From Onchidella celtica (Eukaryota; Mollusca; Gastropoda; Systellommatophora; Onchidiidae): a stretch of DNA of 64,000 nucleotides. Of the stretch, positions 51,897-64,000 are shown one piece after another (the stretch's first letter is position 1; the number at the start of each line of letters is the position of its first letter). Made by a program: the position numbers and the translations under genes. The DNA lies in NCBI GenBank assembly GCA_963931925.1, contig OZ007574.1, positions 34,842,961 to 34,906,960 of the forward strand, read 5' to 3'. The notes under the pieces are model-generated. The model was not told where the DNA came from, searched no databases, and was given only the letters and a program-made list of their open reading frames with translations.

Positions 51897-54380
51897 CCTA
51901 AAGCTGACGAGTTATTTTGTTGTTGTTGTTGATGTTGTTGTTATTAAATTACCGCCAATATAGTTATTTCGCCCGTTACTGGAGAATAATCCATAATTTA
52001 TAAGGTATTACGTCATGTGAATGCGTTGAGTTAAAACAGAAGCCAAACTATGAGAGGTGCATGTCGCAATAACGACAACCTCTGTCCGTAGTCTGCTTGT
52101 TACCTCCCCTCCACACTGCTTGCCATTCACTGAACGTTTCCCTCGCGCATTGTGTTTTCTTGATAATGAGCCAGTGTCTTTGGGAGACCTGGGGCGTTCT
52201 TTTTGTCTTGTAAGTATTGACCTGGCTTTGAGCTTTGAAGGTTACTGCGGTGAAAATTGTTTTTAAAAACACAGCTTATAATGTGCAGAAGAAATATTAG
52301 CCAGTGATGATAAGACAGTAATCTACGGCCATTCAAACTAGCGGTGGAACAAAGTGAACTAAACGAATTCTTGTTTTGTTTGCAGACCTGCCGATAGACA
52401 GCGGAAATGCAGAACCGATTCTTTAAAGCGCAATGGAGATTAAAAATTTCTGAAAAACAATTCTAATTATAGTAATAATAATAATCACAATAGTGTCAAT
52501 AACAATGACACTAATAATAACAATGCTATTAATTCCTTTTTATTGCCTCATCTTTAGTGCGGATAATAACACTGTTGTTGTTCTATTATTAATTTTGATT
52601 TGGCATGACAGTGAAAAATAAGAAAGATATCAGATTTGAGATTGTGTTAGGACAACATGCCAAAAGAAACGCGCATTGCAATTTCAAAATTGTGCAAAAA
52701 GGCAACTAAGCTTGCTGTTTCTCTTTGGCTTGACTATGCGTTGTTGTTTTCTTTTTGATTAGAATTACCTATTTCGATTTCACTCTGAATTTTAAAAAAA
52801 AAAACCAGTTACTTTTATCAAAGATACTAGATAGAAAGATGAGACAGAAGGCCCTTTTAGCGTGCTTAGATTTGGCACCGCCACCTAACGACGAATACAC
52901 GGAAGTCATGAACAGTGCCAGATTTTATAAAGCCAAATAGGGAAAATACTGAATTTTGTTCACTATTCAGCTATCGCTGTCGGCGTTGGTGGGCGCCACA
53001 TATTTTGTAATTAAGATTTCAGTCACTGTGGGAAAACTGGCTATTTTTATTTTGTTTTTAGTCGCAGTGGCACTGTAACAAGTCCACATCATTGATTTAT
53101 CATTATATCAAACATTCTTTTCGTGCTACGCGCCAGGGGCCCCGCCCCCGATCAGCGGGCAAACTGCGTGCACGATTTTTTTTAGAGGTACAAAGAAGGA
53201 AATGTCTCATCTTATCGTTTCTAGTACCTTTGCCTTTATATCCGTATTTTCAGGCAGTAAGAATGAATGGAATATGTCGTAACTGACATAAGTGGTCTCT
53301 TGTATTCGCTAATGTAACGAAAACTCTCTTGTCACATGAACGTTGCCATAGGCATCATCCTACCTTGTTTTCAGTTCTATTGAGGTTTCTGCCTCAGCCA
53401 TTCATAACACAGCATTTGTGAGATAATTATATTGAGATCAGTGCTTTTTTGCTTGTGCTCGTAATCAAATAATTATTTTGCTATGAATACACGTACGTTT
53501 TTGCCACTAAACTGCATCTGTGAACGTAAACAACGTGTTTAGAAACGTAACGTTGACGTTTGTCGATCGGGAAGCGTCCCTGTGGTATAGTTCAGTGAGC
53601 GGAAAAAGAACAACAGTATTTTTAATTTAAAAGTATGCAAAATGCAAACTACACATCATTTGTCTTGATTAAACAAGAATGCCGATATTGTGCAGGGCCA
53701 AACGATCTTTTTACCAAATATTTAAAAAAAGAAAATGCGGCTGAATAAAGGAATTGTGGGTTTTATTTGAAGCTATTAAAACAAAATAAGAATTAAAGAA
53801 TCGAAATGATTGGGAACTGTGGATGCTGGCATTGCACTATACCGTATCTTTACTGTATTGATAGTATTTAAGATTTGTTTCATAAGTAAAATTAATCTTA
53901 CGCTAGATGACAGGTTTAATCTCAACTGAGATTGTCCTGAATAATTATGAGGGTAATCGCAACGATAATAATTAATATGATGGAGATAATCTCGTGTTCG
54001 AGTCTCATTGGCTGTTGATTAAGATTTATACTTTCATCAGGGAATTATTAATATTTATGACCACATTCGACTTGACTGGGCGTTGATTTCGCTTTCCATT
54101 CCATCAACCAAGCCTTATCCTGCAGTTCTTGAACAAACATTCTCTTGGAAATTGGAAGCATCCTTGGCTAGAGTGCCGGATCTTTTCCCAACCCTGCACA
54201 TCTGTTCTTCTCTACCTCAGCTCTTTGGTTTTTCCTCCTTTTTTTTTTTTCTTCCTTTCCCCTTTTTCTCCTCTTTTTTCTCGCGCTCCTCTTTTCTTTC
54301 TTTTGTCTCCTTTGCAATATTTCATGTCATTTTTTTTCTTCCTTTCCCCTTTTCTCCACATTTCTCTCTCACTTCTCTCC
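51897..54380. other. Unassigned non-coding sequence
   Basis: Includes (GTT)n near 51918-51942 and an AAT-rich run near 52470-52530. Otherwise about 2.4 kb with no recognisable gene or element boundary. Confidence 0.45.
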
Positions 54381-54384
54381 TTCG

Positions 54385-54454
<70 letters not shown>

Positions 54455-54475
54455 TCTCTCTTTCTCTCTCTCTCG
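54381..54475 (+). repeat. (CT)n microsatellite
   Basis: About 45 CT units, nearly pure, within a wider pyrimidine-rich region (54200-54600). Confidence 0.96.
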
Positions 54476-54805
54476 CAGTATATTTCTTCTCATTTCGTTT
54501 TTCTTCCTTTCGTCTTTTCTCCCTATTTCACTCTCTCACTCCTGACCTTCGTTCTTTTATCTCTCTTGCAGTATTTTTTTATTTTTTTTTGTCATATTCT
54601 TTCTTTGGTTGTGGGTGCTTGCAGGCAGCTTTGGACTGATTAAGTCCACCCTTCATTTCCAACAGCTTTTCATCCTAATTTTTCTGTAAACGCCCACATT
54701 CAAAGTTTGGAAACTTCCCCAGAGACTTCACCCCCTCCTTTTTCTGCATCTTATCCATCTTGAGGAGGTCTGAAATTCAAAAAAAAAAACGTGACATATT
54801 TTATT

Positions 54806-55056
54806 ACGCGACCTTGGTTCTTGTTGGTCCTAACTCCATTTTTTGGCACAATTGAGAAACTCGACATTAAACGTTTGTGGTTTTAGTATTGTGATAAGTA
54901 GTTAGAAAAAATGGGAAGTGTGAAACAGCTTGATAAGTGCCACAGCGCATTTTGAATAAGTGTGGAGGCGTGCATTTGTTATACCTCTTCTGCATACTAA
55001 AAGATCTCCAGTTTTTTCAGAAAATGGAGATAGAACAAACAAGAGCCAAGGTGACG
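54806..55056 (+). mobile_element. Palindromic MITE family H, copy 1
   Basis: Left CGCGACCTTGGTTCTTGTTG and right AACAAGAGCCAAGGTGACG are inverted partners, extended inward by AACTCCATTTTTT versus AAAATGGAGATAGA. The copy at 56912-57161 is the same element in the opposite orientation. Confidence 0.7.
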
Positions 55057-55078
55057 ATTACACTATTTTACACGCGCC

Positions 55079-55290
55079 TTTTGTGTATGGGCGTAATGTA
55101 AGCGCACATTCTAAACGGGGATGGTTCTCAACTTTTTAAAACCAGTTCCCCCTGCGTTTACGTTTTATGCCTTGTGGCTCATTTTTTCCCATTCTGTTTA
55201 TGATCTTGCATCTTCTTTACTTTACTTACTTTACTTTTTCCATCCGCTGATGTCGGGAAGTGTCCCAGGGGAGATAACAAGCTATGGTGA
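55079..55290 (+). repeat. Dispersed repeat family G, copy 2
   Basis: Partner of 50221-50430, immediately downstream of the family H element. Confidence 0.6.
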
Positions 55291-55869
55291 AGTACTAAAT
55301 AAAAACAAAAAACATGAAGGGTGGAAAGTGACGCTTATTGTGCCCACGTGACCTTTAACTCAAACTCAATTTCAACCTTATTTCTCTGTGTGCTCAAATT
55401 CAACTCGTTTGCCCCACACTCCTCCATTTATGCATGAGCAGAAATTTAGATATGACTCTAAACTACAAGACTTCTAAACGCACTGCCATACTTCGAGTCA
55501 TCGTGTATAATATTATTGATTATAAAATTGCTCAAATTATTAGGCAAGTGAATGGTTGCCATGGTTCGTAAATACAGCGTACATGGCTTTCCCGAGAGGT
55601 TTTCCTCGACAGTAAACCGTGGTCTACAGACTTGTTGTCAGGAATTTTGCACAAGATGTAGTAATCTATTTTCAGGTTGGCTATTTTATATTATGTGCGA
55701 CCTGCTAAGAGCAGAATTGCGAAATAGCTCTGGAAAACAACAACACAGCGTAGTACATGTAATACATTAGCATCACGGCTTACCAGTAATAGTATTATTA
55801 TTATTATCATCGTGTGCCAGGAAAAAAGCTTTAAGCACCAGTTATGTAAAGTTATATAATAATCTCTAT

Positions 55870-56273
<404 letters not shown>

Positions 56274-56911
56274 GACTGAATGCGTTGAGTTCGCACATAT
56301 TTGCTGCAAACAGAATGCGTCAAGGTTGTTTTGTTGTTGTTTTTTTTAACTTTAAGATAAACTGGAGCTATCATCAAACCAAGTTTAACACGCAGCAGCT
56401 TCTATGTGAAGCCTCAGAAACCGAAGTTTATCCAGTGTTGCTTAATTTAGATCTTTACCGAATTGGGAACACATTCTGAAGATACTAGCCTCAAACATCG
56501 ATGGCAGAACCGGTGTTCGAATAGGATACGTGAATATTTCATTCACTGGACAGCAAAATTATAGACGTGAATATAATTTTAGTTTCTTATGCAATATATT
56601 TCTAGCCATTTTCTGCATAATATTAGGCTCCATCAAGACCCACAGTTAGAGTGTGCGGCTTTCCATTAAAATTTTAACAGCGTAAGTTTCCATTAATTAT
56701 TTCGTGTCAGAAATTATAGGTTTTCGTTATAACATTTCCATAATGTGGCAGTTCCGGTCAACTTTCAGAACGATTAGTTATTACCAGAAGGGCAGTCAAC
56801 TTGGCTCGTATCCAGACGCGTTAGTAGCTAGTTTCAGAACGTTTTCATCGCTGTAAATTTTGAGTAAGGAAAAATCCTTTCTGTAGTTTGACAAACTTTG
56901 CAACAGGGAAT
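56274..56911. other. Unassigned non-coding sequence
   Basis: No element ends or genes recognised. Confidence 0.4.
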
Positions 56912-57161
56912 TGGTGACCTTAGTTCTTGTTTGTTCTATCTCCATTTTTCTGAAAAAAAAAACAACTGGAGATCTTTTAGTATGTAGAAGAGGTGCAACA
57001 AATGCACACTTTGACACTTGTTTAAAATGTGTTGAGGCACTCGTGCAGCTGTTTCAGAGTTCCGAACTTTTTATCATAATACTGAAGCCGCAAACTTTTA
57101 ACGTAGAATTTCTCAGTGGTGCAAAAAGTGGAGTTGGAACAAACGAGAACTAAAGTCGCGA
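56912..57161 (-). mobile_element. Palindromic MITE family H, copy 2
   Basis: Left TGGTGACCTTAGTTCTTGTT then GTTCTATCTCCATTTTTC; right GTGGAGTTGGAACAAACGAG then AACTAAAGTCGCG. The GTGAC/CGCGAC end asymmetry is mirrored relative to copy 1, showing opposite orientation. Confidence 0.7.
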
Positions 57162-58414
57162 ATTGTCTTAATAGCATAAAAACCACAGAAAAACTGTGAT
57201 GTCGCATCATCCCTGTCTTGGGCTCTGAGGCACTATGTAGCGCTTTCATCTTGGTTTCCAACCTAATGCGTCACTTCGAGCTTCCATAGATTGGCAGACC
57301 GACGTACTTTTGTGCTGCTAACAAAGCAAGAACTCGCAGATAAGTACACATTATCCTGTTTCGCTTCGATTCTATACATTTCCTGTTGAAATCTTTTATT
57401 GTTCGATTGTTTTCTCTGTTCCATTTTTTTATAATGTTTTTTTTCTTTTTTTCTTGACAAAGTCGAAAGCCGAAAATTTGAGCATTTTCTGTCTTCTCTT
57501 TAGTTTGCTTTGTATCGTTTGGGTTTTATTTCTCACGCGGGGCTTCGCTACATAAAATTTTTTCTTTTTGCCCGATTTTGACATTGTCTTAACAGCAAAC
57601 TTGTTGTTAATATCCCTGTAGAGCAAATTCTATACTACGCTATGAGTGGTGTCCAAAAACCCAGATCTTTGCCAGATGCCGTACCGAAAATTGCTCATAT
57701 TTCCAGGCTGACACCCCGGGTCTGTCATATCTGAAGTAATGAGGCATAGAAATTAATTGCCAGCTACCAACCAGGCATGCCCTTGGCCGATGAGCTCTTG
57801 TATCTCAGAACCGCCACTGTAGCACTTTGTTACAGGGGAAGTACATAGTCTTTGAGTAGTTCTCCAGAACTTGGCATCGTTTTTCTTGTAAGACAGTTTA
57901 ACTGAGTCCGATGCTACACCAACTAGGCAAAGAGGTTAAGATCTATTCTACAACCTGATTTAAAACTTTTTAGATCCATACAAGACAACTTTTCAGAATT
58001 TTACCAGTATAACAAAATTAATACGAAACTGTTTAATTCCCCCTAAATTGGTGAAGCTCTGAATGCTTGACATAAAATAAAATACTCAAATAGACCATGA
58101 AAGGTGCAAAGTAGCCGTTATCGTGCCAACGCGCTGTTAAACTCAAACTCAAACTCAAACACCAACTATGCGCATGCCAGAGAGTTATAAACGTCATAGG
58201 GATGGTACCAGGGGGAGGCAAAAAAGCATAGAATTTGCACTTTTCTCTCAGTTTGAAAATACTTTCAAATGTACTGAAGAATCTGACATTACTTGAATTT
58301 TGGGACCGTGTTGCCAGCAAAGTGCATAATATAAATTTAATGTTAAAGTCACGTTTCATTACGGTGATCACCGCCCGAACCATCACCTTGCTTTGCTTTC
58401 TTCTCCTTTGTTAT
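57162..58414. other. Unassigned non-coding sequence
   Basis: Contains ACTCAA repeats near 58138-58162 related to a stretch near 55360-55370. No gene recognised. Confidence 0.4.
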
Positions 58415-58769
58415 TTAACCTTTTAGCGCCCAATGTACCATGAAATAGGTAGCCTGGAGCTAAAATGCTCCATCTTTGATACACGTACTGTTCCTACTTT
58501 ATTAACAAATAATTTTTCCAATTAAATATTTTTGTTTTCGCAACAATCTGACCCGAGACATGGTCTTTTTCGTTCAAATATGAAGGGGCTTGATGCGAAT
58601 TTGTTGCATTGTTGACATGGATGATACGCGCAAAAGTCAGCGGACGGAATTTGGCGATTGAACCGTCTCGGTATCTTGTGTCGCGGATCTGTCTACAAAC
58701 AATCAGTCCAGCATAGCATTTCAGAAGTTTTTGGGATTGGCCGTTCTCGTCTGGGCAGTAGAGGGTTAA
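58415..58769 (+). mobile_element. TTAA-flanked (piggyBac-like) MITE 3
   Basis: TTAA at 58415-58418 and 58766-58769 with ends CCTTTTAGCGCCCA and TGGGCAGTAGAGGG as inverted partners at about 10 of 14 positions. 355 bp, non-coding. Confidence 0.75.
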
Positions 58770-58997
58770 TGATTTCCTTTTCAAGTCACCTCCTTGTCTC
58801 TTCTATAATGCTTGGCTTGAGCATGCTTGCCGTGGACAAACCATATTATCAATCTTTCTCAATATGCCTAGTCGAGCACATAGTCATATTGATTTAGCAA
58901 ATGAATGACGTCACAGCAGGCAGAGAAAATTGACACGAACACTCAAGTAACTCACGTGACTTGTAATATCCGGTGATTTACAATCAGTCGCCTGTTA

Positions 58998-59000
58998 CTC

Positions 59001-59037
<37 letters not shown>

Positions 59038-59245
59038 TCTCTCTTTCTGTCTCTCTCTTTCCCTCTCACTCTCTCTTTCTCTGGCTCGCTTTCTTTTTCT
59101 CTCTCTTTCGCTCTCTGACTGTCTGTCTGTCTCTCTTTTTCTCTCTGTCTGTCTTTCTCTTTCTTTCTCTCTCTTTTTCTCTCACTCTTTCTCTCTGTTT
59201 CTCTGTCAGTCTGTCTGTCTGTTTCTCTCTTTCTCTCTCTCCCTC

Positions 59246-59306
<61 letters not shown>
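58998..59306 (+). repeat. (CT)n-rich tract ending in (CA)n
   Basis: Imperfect CT with CTGT and CTTT variants, ending in about 14 CA units. Confidence 0.95.
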
Positions 59307-59309
<3 letters not shown>

Positions 59310-59711
59310 CACTTCGAAATAAAGCATCATAGAAAATTATAAGTGCGAGATACAGGTAAAATGTATGTGTTGTTTTTTTTTCACGATTCAAATATCCGAA
59401 GATTGTAATACAACCATGGCTTACTAGCCATGAATACAACTAAATCTAGTACCACTGGAGAAGAACACTCGAACTTTGAAGTGGGTGTGGCCCGGATTCT
59501 ACCGAGTGTTAAGTACTGTAGTCAATGGCAAAACATTTGTTTGACTTGAGTTTTACTTTCACTGAACGCCTCTGTAGTCTGACACTCCCAAGAGTTTCAT
59601 TTTTGTTTTATTTTGTTTTCCTATCGTTATCTTTGTAGTTGTTGTTTTTTTTTGGGGGGGGGGGGGGGTATTTGAAAGAGCACTCACGTGAAACCAGTTT
59701 TGAAAGGTGGC
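59307..59711. other. Unassigned non-coding sequence
   Basis: T run followed by G run at 59646-59668. Otherwise nothing recognisable. Confidence 0.45.
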
Positions 59712-59903
59712 TTAAGCTGTGTCTACATGTGTAGGAAACAGAGTTAACAACGGAATCGTCAAAAATCCGTCAAGGCTGAAATAGAAAGAATGTCTTCATG
59801 TGTAAAGAAACGCCGTTATCATCCACAGGGAAACATCCTTTCTTTTAACAACTTGATGGATTTTTGCCGTTTCCGTTTCCGTACTTACGAAAACACAGCT
59901 TTA
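59712..59903 (+). mobile_element. MITE family D, copy 3
   Basis: Ends TTAAGCTGTGTCTACATGTG and CTTACGAAAACACAGCTTTA are inverted partners. The interior GAAATAGAAAGAATGTCTTC and TTTTTGCCGTTTCCGTTTCC match copies 1 and 2. Confidence 0.7.
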
Positions 59904-60761
59904 CAGGCTTGTTCTTCTATGATTTTTGACAGAAATCCTAGGAAGGCAGTTGGGGCGGAGCGCCATGGGAAGTGAACAGGTTGTGTTATATATACATGTA
60001 CTGATTGAACGATAAAGTAAACAGTAAAGCAGTTCGAAAGAACGCGGATGAAAGGGCAGGGGGAGGGAGGTATGAAGAGCGAAAAGGACATGTGGCACAA
60101 GGGCGGTAGGATGAGGTCCACGGGCAGACTGCTATACAGTGAATCGGGCTAACAGAGAGGTTGGCCGGGAGATCAAAGCAATGCAAGTAGATAAAGACAA
60201 GCATGGATTAATTGTTTTAGTCAGTCTAGCTGATGAGGAGGAAGCAGTGTGGAAGGGCAATTTTTCTGGTGGTTTGTGAAGTACCGTTCTTAGGCGGTGG
60301 GTTGGCAAAGCAAGGCTGTCTCCTTAACTCCAGGCTAACGTTTTATTGGAAAAGACTGAATATGTCACTCTAGGCCAGATTTACTTCACACCTTATAGAA
60401 GCAAATATGCTCTATATTTCTGTCTTACTTTTTAAGTGACTAATAGCTCTTTTGGTCATTACAAAATGTCAACTGAAGAAAGAAGTAAGCGGAGTATGAA
60501 CTGGTTTTTTCGTCTTCTGTAAAATTTTGTTTGGCGTTTATACTTTGTTTTTCTATCACACGGCAGCACTTCGGTATGATAATAGAATATAATGTTTCTC
60601 ACAGCTATCGAAAAGAATGATGCAACCGCTGATTACTTCTATTGGTGTTATCACGTTGAGACTTTGCCCTGGTCAAGAGGGGATAATTATTGATCCTGCA
60701 AACCAGGCATTCTCGGTTTGGCTGATTTATGTGGACAGAATAAACGTACCCGGTCTGAGCA
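59904..60761. other. Unassigned non-coding sequence
   Basis: No recognised element or gene. Confidence 0.4.
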
Positions 60762-60887
60762 AAAAATCTTGGATCTGCCTCTGTTGGGTTTGGTACACAC
60801 TTGAGGCTTGTGTGAGGAGAGTAATGTTCCCCGTCAATCCAAAAGTCGTGGATACGCCCCTGTTGGGTTTGGTACACTTGGGCCGCA
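60762..60887 (+). repeat. Two-copy tandem repeat, about 77-bp offset
   Basis: AAAAATCTTGGATCTGCCTC, TGTTGGGTTTGGTACAC recurs as CAAAAGTCGTGGATACGCCC, CTGTTGGGTTTGGTACAC about 77 bases later. Confidence 0.7.
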
Positions 60888-62377
60888 AACAGAATTTCCC
60901 GGATGCCTGGATTGCGGTTCAACTCGCGGCATAAAGAGCAAAGACCACTCCTCCTTTTAATTTTTTTCCTTCTTTTATTTTACTCGTATGTGTTTTATCC
61001 TGAATTCTTACCAACCAGTGCATGACATGACCTACCTAATGAATGTCAGAGTGACATGACATTCATATTTTGTAGATTTTTTTTTTCTTTTTGCTCTGAA
61101 TTTTTGTTTTGTTTTGTTTTGTTTTTAAGACGGGAGGACACGGATCTTTGGTGGTTTCACTTTTGATATGCTAATAGATTTGACGCGCTCAGATTATACA
61201 TAGATCTATATATATTCATAGAGAAATCTTTTCATGTTTGTTGTTGCTGTTGTTTGCGGGCATGTTGATGGGCACCAGAGGTATATCATATGCAAGAGAG
61301 GGCAGATGGCTTTATGCTTTTTGTGTGCAGGTGCTTGGAGATGGAATAAGTTAATTAGCATGTTTGCTTTCGAAGAGTTTTTGGACTCAGACGGTGTTCC
61401 CTTAACACTCGGTTTTTGCAAGACCAACTTTTAAACTTGTATCCTTCAACAGTTACATCTCGTTTTCTTTGACACTGACTGGCTGTATTTAATATTGGTG
61501 TGCCTTTAGAAGTTCAAGAGCAAACCCTTAAGAGTGCGGAGACTGAAATCTGTTACCTTCATATTAGATGGGGCAATGTAATATTATTTATTTCCACTTA
61601 AACGTTTCCGGATACCGGTAGCGTGATTTTTTTCCGTACGAGCTTTAGCATATTCAGGATCGGGGCAACAACAGACTCCAAAACACAGGGCAGCCCCAAC
61701 ATATCCCATGGATTTTCGGTGACGTTCAGAGCCATATCAGGCACAGTCCAGAGATTGCAGCACCCATGGCAGTGTTCGATAGGACGAGAAATCCCTTACC
61801 CGCTGACCTGTGTTTGGGGGTGTGTTGCTGCTCCGCTCCTGAATTTGCTAAAGCTGGTACATACAGGCAGGCTGCGTCAAAGTGACACTGGCTTAAAGAT
61901 CATGCATTAGACAACTTGTCCTGAAGGTGGCACTTGGCGTTTGATTTAGCAGACAAAACACAATTCGACAGCATTTGAAACATAAGCCTTAGTATTTATA
62001 TATCACCCACCCAGGGAGTAGAACACATAGTTTGTCTTGAACACAGCTGAACTGCTGTGTTCTTTATTCAAAAGTGCATGTAGGTGTAGGTGTATTTAAG
62101 CACTTTCCCCTGGCATGCGTTTCCTGTTTTGTTCTGTTTTTCAAGCGTTCGGTATTTCTGGACACCTCCTGCCGAGTCTCACGTAGGCCATACGAAGGAG
62201 GCCATGCTTCGTTTTCACTTTCCACATTTACTTAAAGAAAATCGGAAAAGACTAGGGATCACTTTGCATACTGTCACGAATGTCAGTAACCCCAGCCTGC
62301 TTGACTTTGCATTCAGATCACACTGGTGAATTTGCTGGAAAACTCTGTGAAAGATAAGGTATATAGAGGGTGGCAGG
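60888..62377. other. Unassigned non-coding sequence
   Basis: About 1.5 kb with T-rich and TTTTG-repeat segments (61100-61125). No gene or element ends recognised. Confidence 0.45.
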
Positions 62378-62672
<295 letters not shown>

Positions 62673-63142
62673 GTTTATGGAGGTAATATAATCACGTGTG
62701 GAAATATTGTACATTTTTTATTCGAAAATATGTCTGAATAATTTGTCAACTTGATGAACCTTTTGTCTGTGTCGTTTCTCTACGACAGTTGCACAGCTGT
62801 TTCCATTGCACTGATCTGTAGTTTTTCCTCACTGGAAATACAACGCCTTTGCATCTAACGGCGCGCGTTTAATGATAGAAAATTGTATGTTTCCTGTTAC
62901 CTCACACCGACTGGCAAATCAGCTGAAACTCAGAATGTCTGGTGTGCATGATCAATACCTTGTAACTGGTGAGGAGAATCTGCTAGGCTGAACGAAAAGA
63001 GATGTTCGGCCATTGCGGTTTTGTCGTGAACATTAATACTTCTGCGAACATCAAGGGCAGGCTGTAACGTAATAATATGATGAACACTGAACACTTCCTA
63101 GTACAAGTCATTGTGACATGACATTTAGTTTGTGTAGGTCTT

Positions 63143-63520
63143 TATTTAAGAAGGTTCGCTGCCCTTGGCATTTACTTTCCTTGTTTTGATTTTTCTTGTT
63201 CTTGTTTCTGTTGTTTTGTGACAGGTTTTTTTTTGTGTTTTTTTTATTTTTATTTTGCCCGAGAAGCAGCCTTGTTCGGCCTGCTCTTCTCGTCTTTCAG
63301 CTGCCTCGGTATCTTTTCAGGTGTCCGTGGGCCCTACGAATGTTTCGTCCTTATCCGAAAAGACTAGATGCTTGATCCTACCGTCTATAGGATCAGGGAC
63401 AGGAATTTTTTTTTTCCCCCCCGAAAAAAAATTCCAACGTGCCCGCACCGACCGGTTATCGAACCCGGTACCTTCGGCATCAGAAGCGAGCACCTTGCCC
63501 CCAGAAAAACGTGGACATGG
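63143..63520 (-). mobile_element. tRNA-derived SINE, copy 2
   Basis: Matches the SINE at 22128-22495 from head to tail: box B region CCGGGTTCGAT on the minus strand, body blocks complementary to CTTATCCGAAAAGACTAGAT and GATCCTACC...ATAGGATCAGGGACAGGA, and the tail GGGCAGCGAACCTTCTTAAA. Box A is damaged and an A-rich expansion lies before the tail, so this copy is probably inactive. Confidence 0.72.
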
Positions 63521-64000
63521 CATCCAGCAAGAACTGTTACATTTAAATATTTCACCTTTGACCTTTCGCCTAAGCATTGTCCATCCACGGCAGGATGTAG
63601 CCCTCCGACAGTGTCTTCCATTCCTTTCTGTCTGATGTCTTCTTCATCCATGTTCTCCCCCCCCCTCCCCCCCCTCCCCCCTCACCCCCCCCCCACCTCT
63701 CTTTTTAATATCAGTCCTGCCATTTTCTTCCTTGTCGACCTTGTGTTATTTTTGGTGTCCGTGGTTGCCGTTCACAGCAGCGTTGTGTCCATCTGTTGTC
63801 ATTCATCATTCCCATGCCCGGTCCAATTCCACTTTTGTTGTAACATGAATTTTACTATGTCCGTTGGGTTTGTTTGTTTGCGTATTTCGGCGTGAGGAAT
63901 CTTATATTGTAGTCTGAGCTGATGATAAGTCTACTTTCCACTGCCCTCTGGGTAGTTCTTAATTTGTTCGTAAGTTGTTTTGTAATCGATCAGGTTTGGC
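63521..64000. other. Unassigned sequence to window edge
   Basis: C-rich run at about 63657-63696, then ordinary sequence. A long mixed frame across 63368-63895 runs through the SINE and the C run and is not a gene. Confidence 0.5.

Noticed and set aside
60605..60934. Overlapping frames on both strands, about 105 codons each
   Set aside because: The stretch is a short tandem duplication, and both peptides merely reflect the repeated unit.
63255..63895. Long mixed frames near the window end
   Set aside because: They run through the SINE copy and a poly-C tract.

Overview
The window is nuclear DNA from an animal, most likely a marine invertebrate. It is AT-rich and full of long (CTAT)n, (GATA)n, (CT)n and (ATGT)n microsatellites. 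It carries many short palindromic transposon relics, a tRNA-derived SINE pair, and one full-length Ty3/gypsy-type retrotransposon. I see no operon structure, ribosome binding sites or dense coding. An invertebrate deuterostome or a mollusc fits; the sequence alone does not decide between them. I could not recognise one host protein-coding exon, so the window reads as an intergenic or very long intronic tract made of mobile-element layers.

The dominant object lies at 31609-38335 on the minus strand. It is a 6.7 kb LTR retrotransposon with LTRs of about 626 and 629 bp, TG...CA ends and a perfect 5-bp target duplication (AAATC). Its primer binding site is an exact 18-nt match to the 3' end of tRNA-Pro, and it has one uninterrupted 1529-codon gag-pol frame. 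Its pol order is protease, integrase, reverse transcriptase, RNase H. Integrase therefore comes before RT, as in Ty1/copia, although all domains are Ty3/gypsy-like. This is the hallmark of the small Gmr1-like group. All catalytic residues I can check are present and the LTRs are nearly identical, so the insertion looks young and possibly competent.

Region by region: 1-1040 holds a 540-bp inverted-repeat element with an internal 133-bp duplication, then dispersed repeats. 2165-2503 holds a small Cys-rich HNH-like reading frame. 2631-4018 is an (ATGT)n tract interrupted by two 5'-truncated copies of one LINE whose C-terminal domain resembles a restriction-like endonuclease. 5500-31600 is a mosaic of minisatellites and palindromic MITE families, called A to L here. 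It includes an internally deleted hAT element (23535-24315) with a perfect 8-bp target duplication and a nest of four MITEs at 25913-26813. 31609-38335 is the retrotransposon. 38340-64000 is again a MITE and microsatellite mosaic, including three TTAA-flanked piggyBac-style MITEs (38720, 45210, 58415), a roughly 50-bp-unit minisatellite at 48640-49260 and a second SINE copy at 63143-63520.

Functionally, the retrotransposon is the only apparently self-sufficient unit. The MITEs, hAT relic, SINEs and LINE fragments would all need proteins supplied from elsewhere in the genome. Family letters are local labels based on similarity between copies inside this window, judged by eye; MITE boundaries are accurate to a few bases only where a target duplication is quoted.
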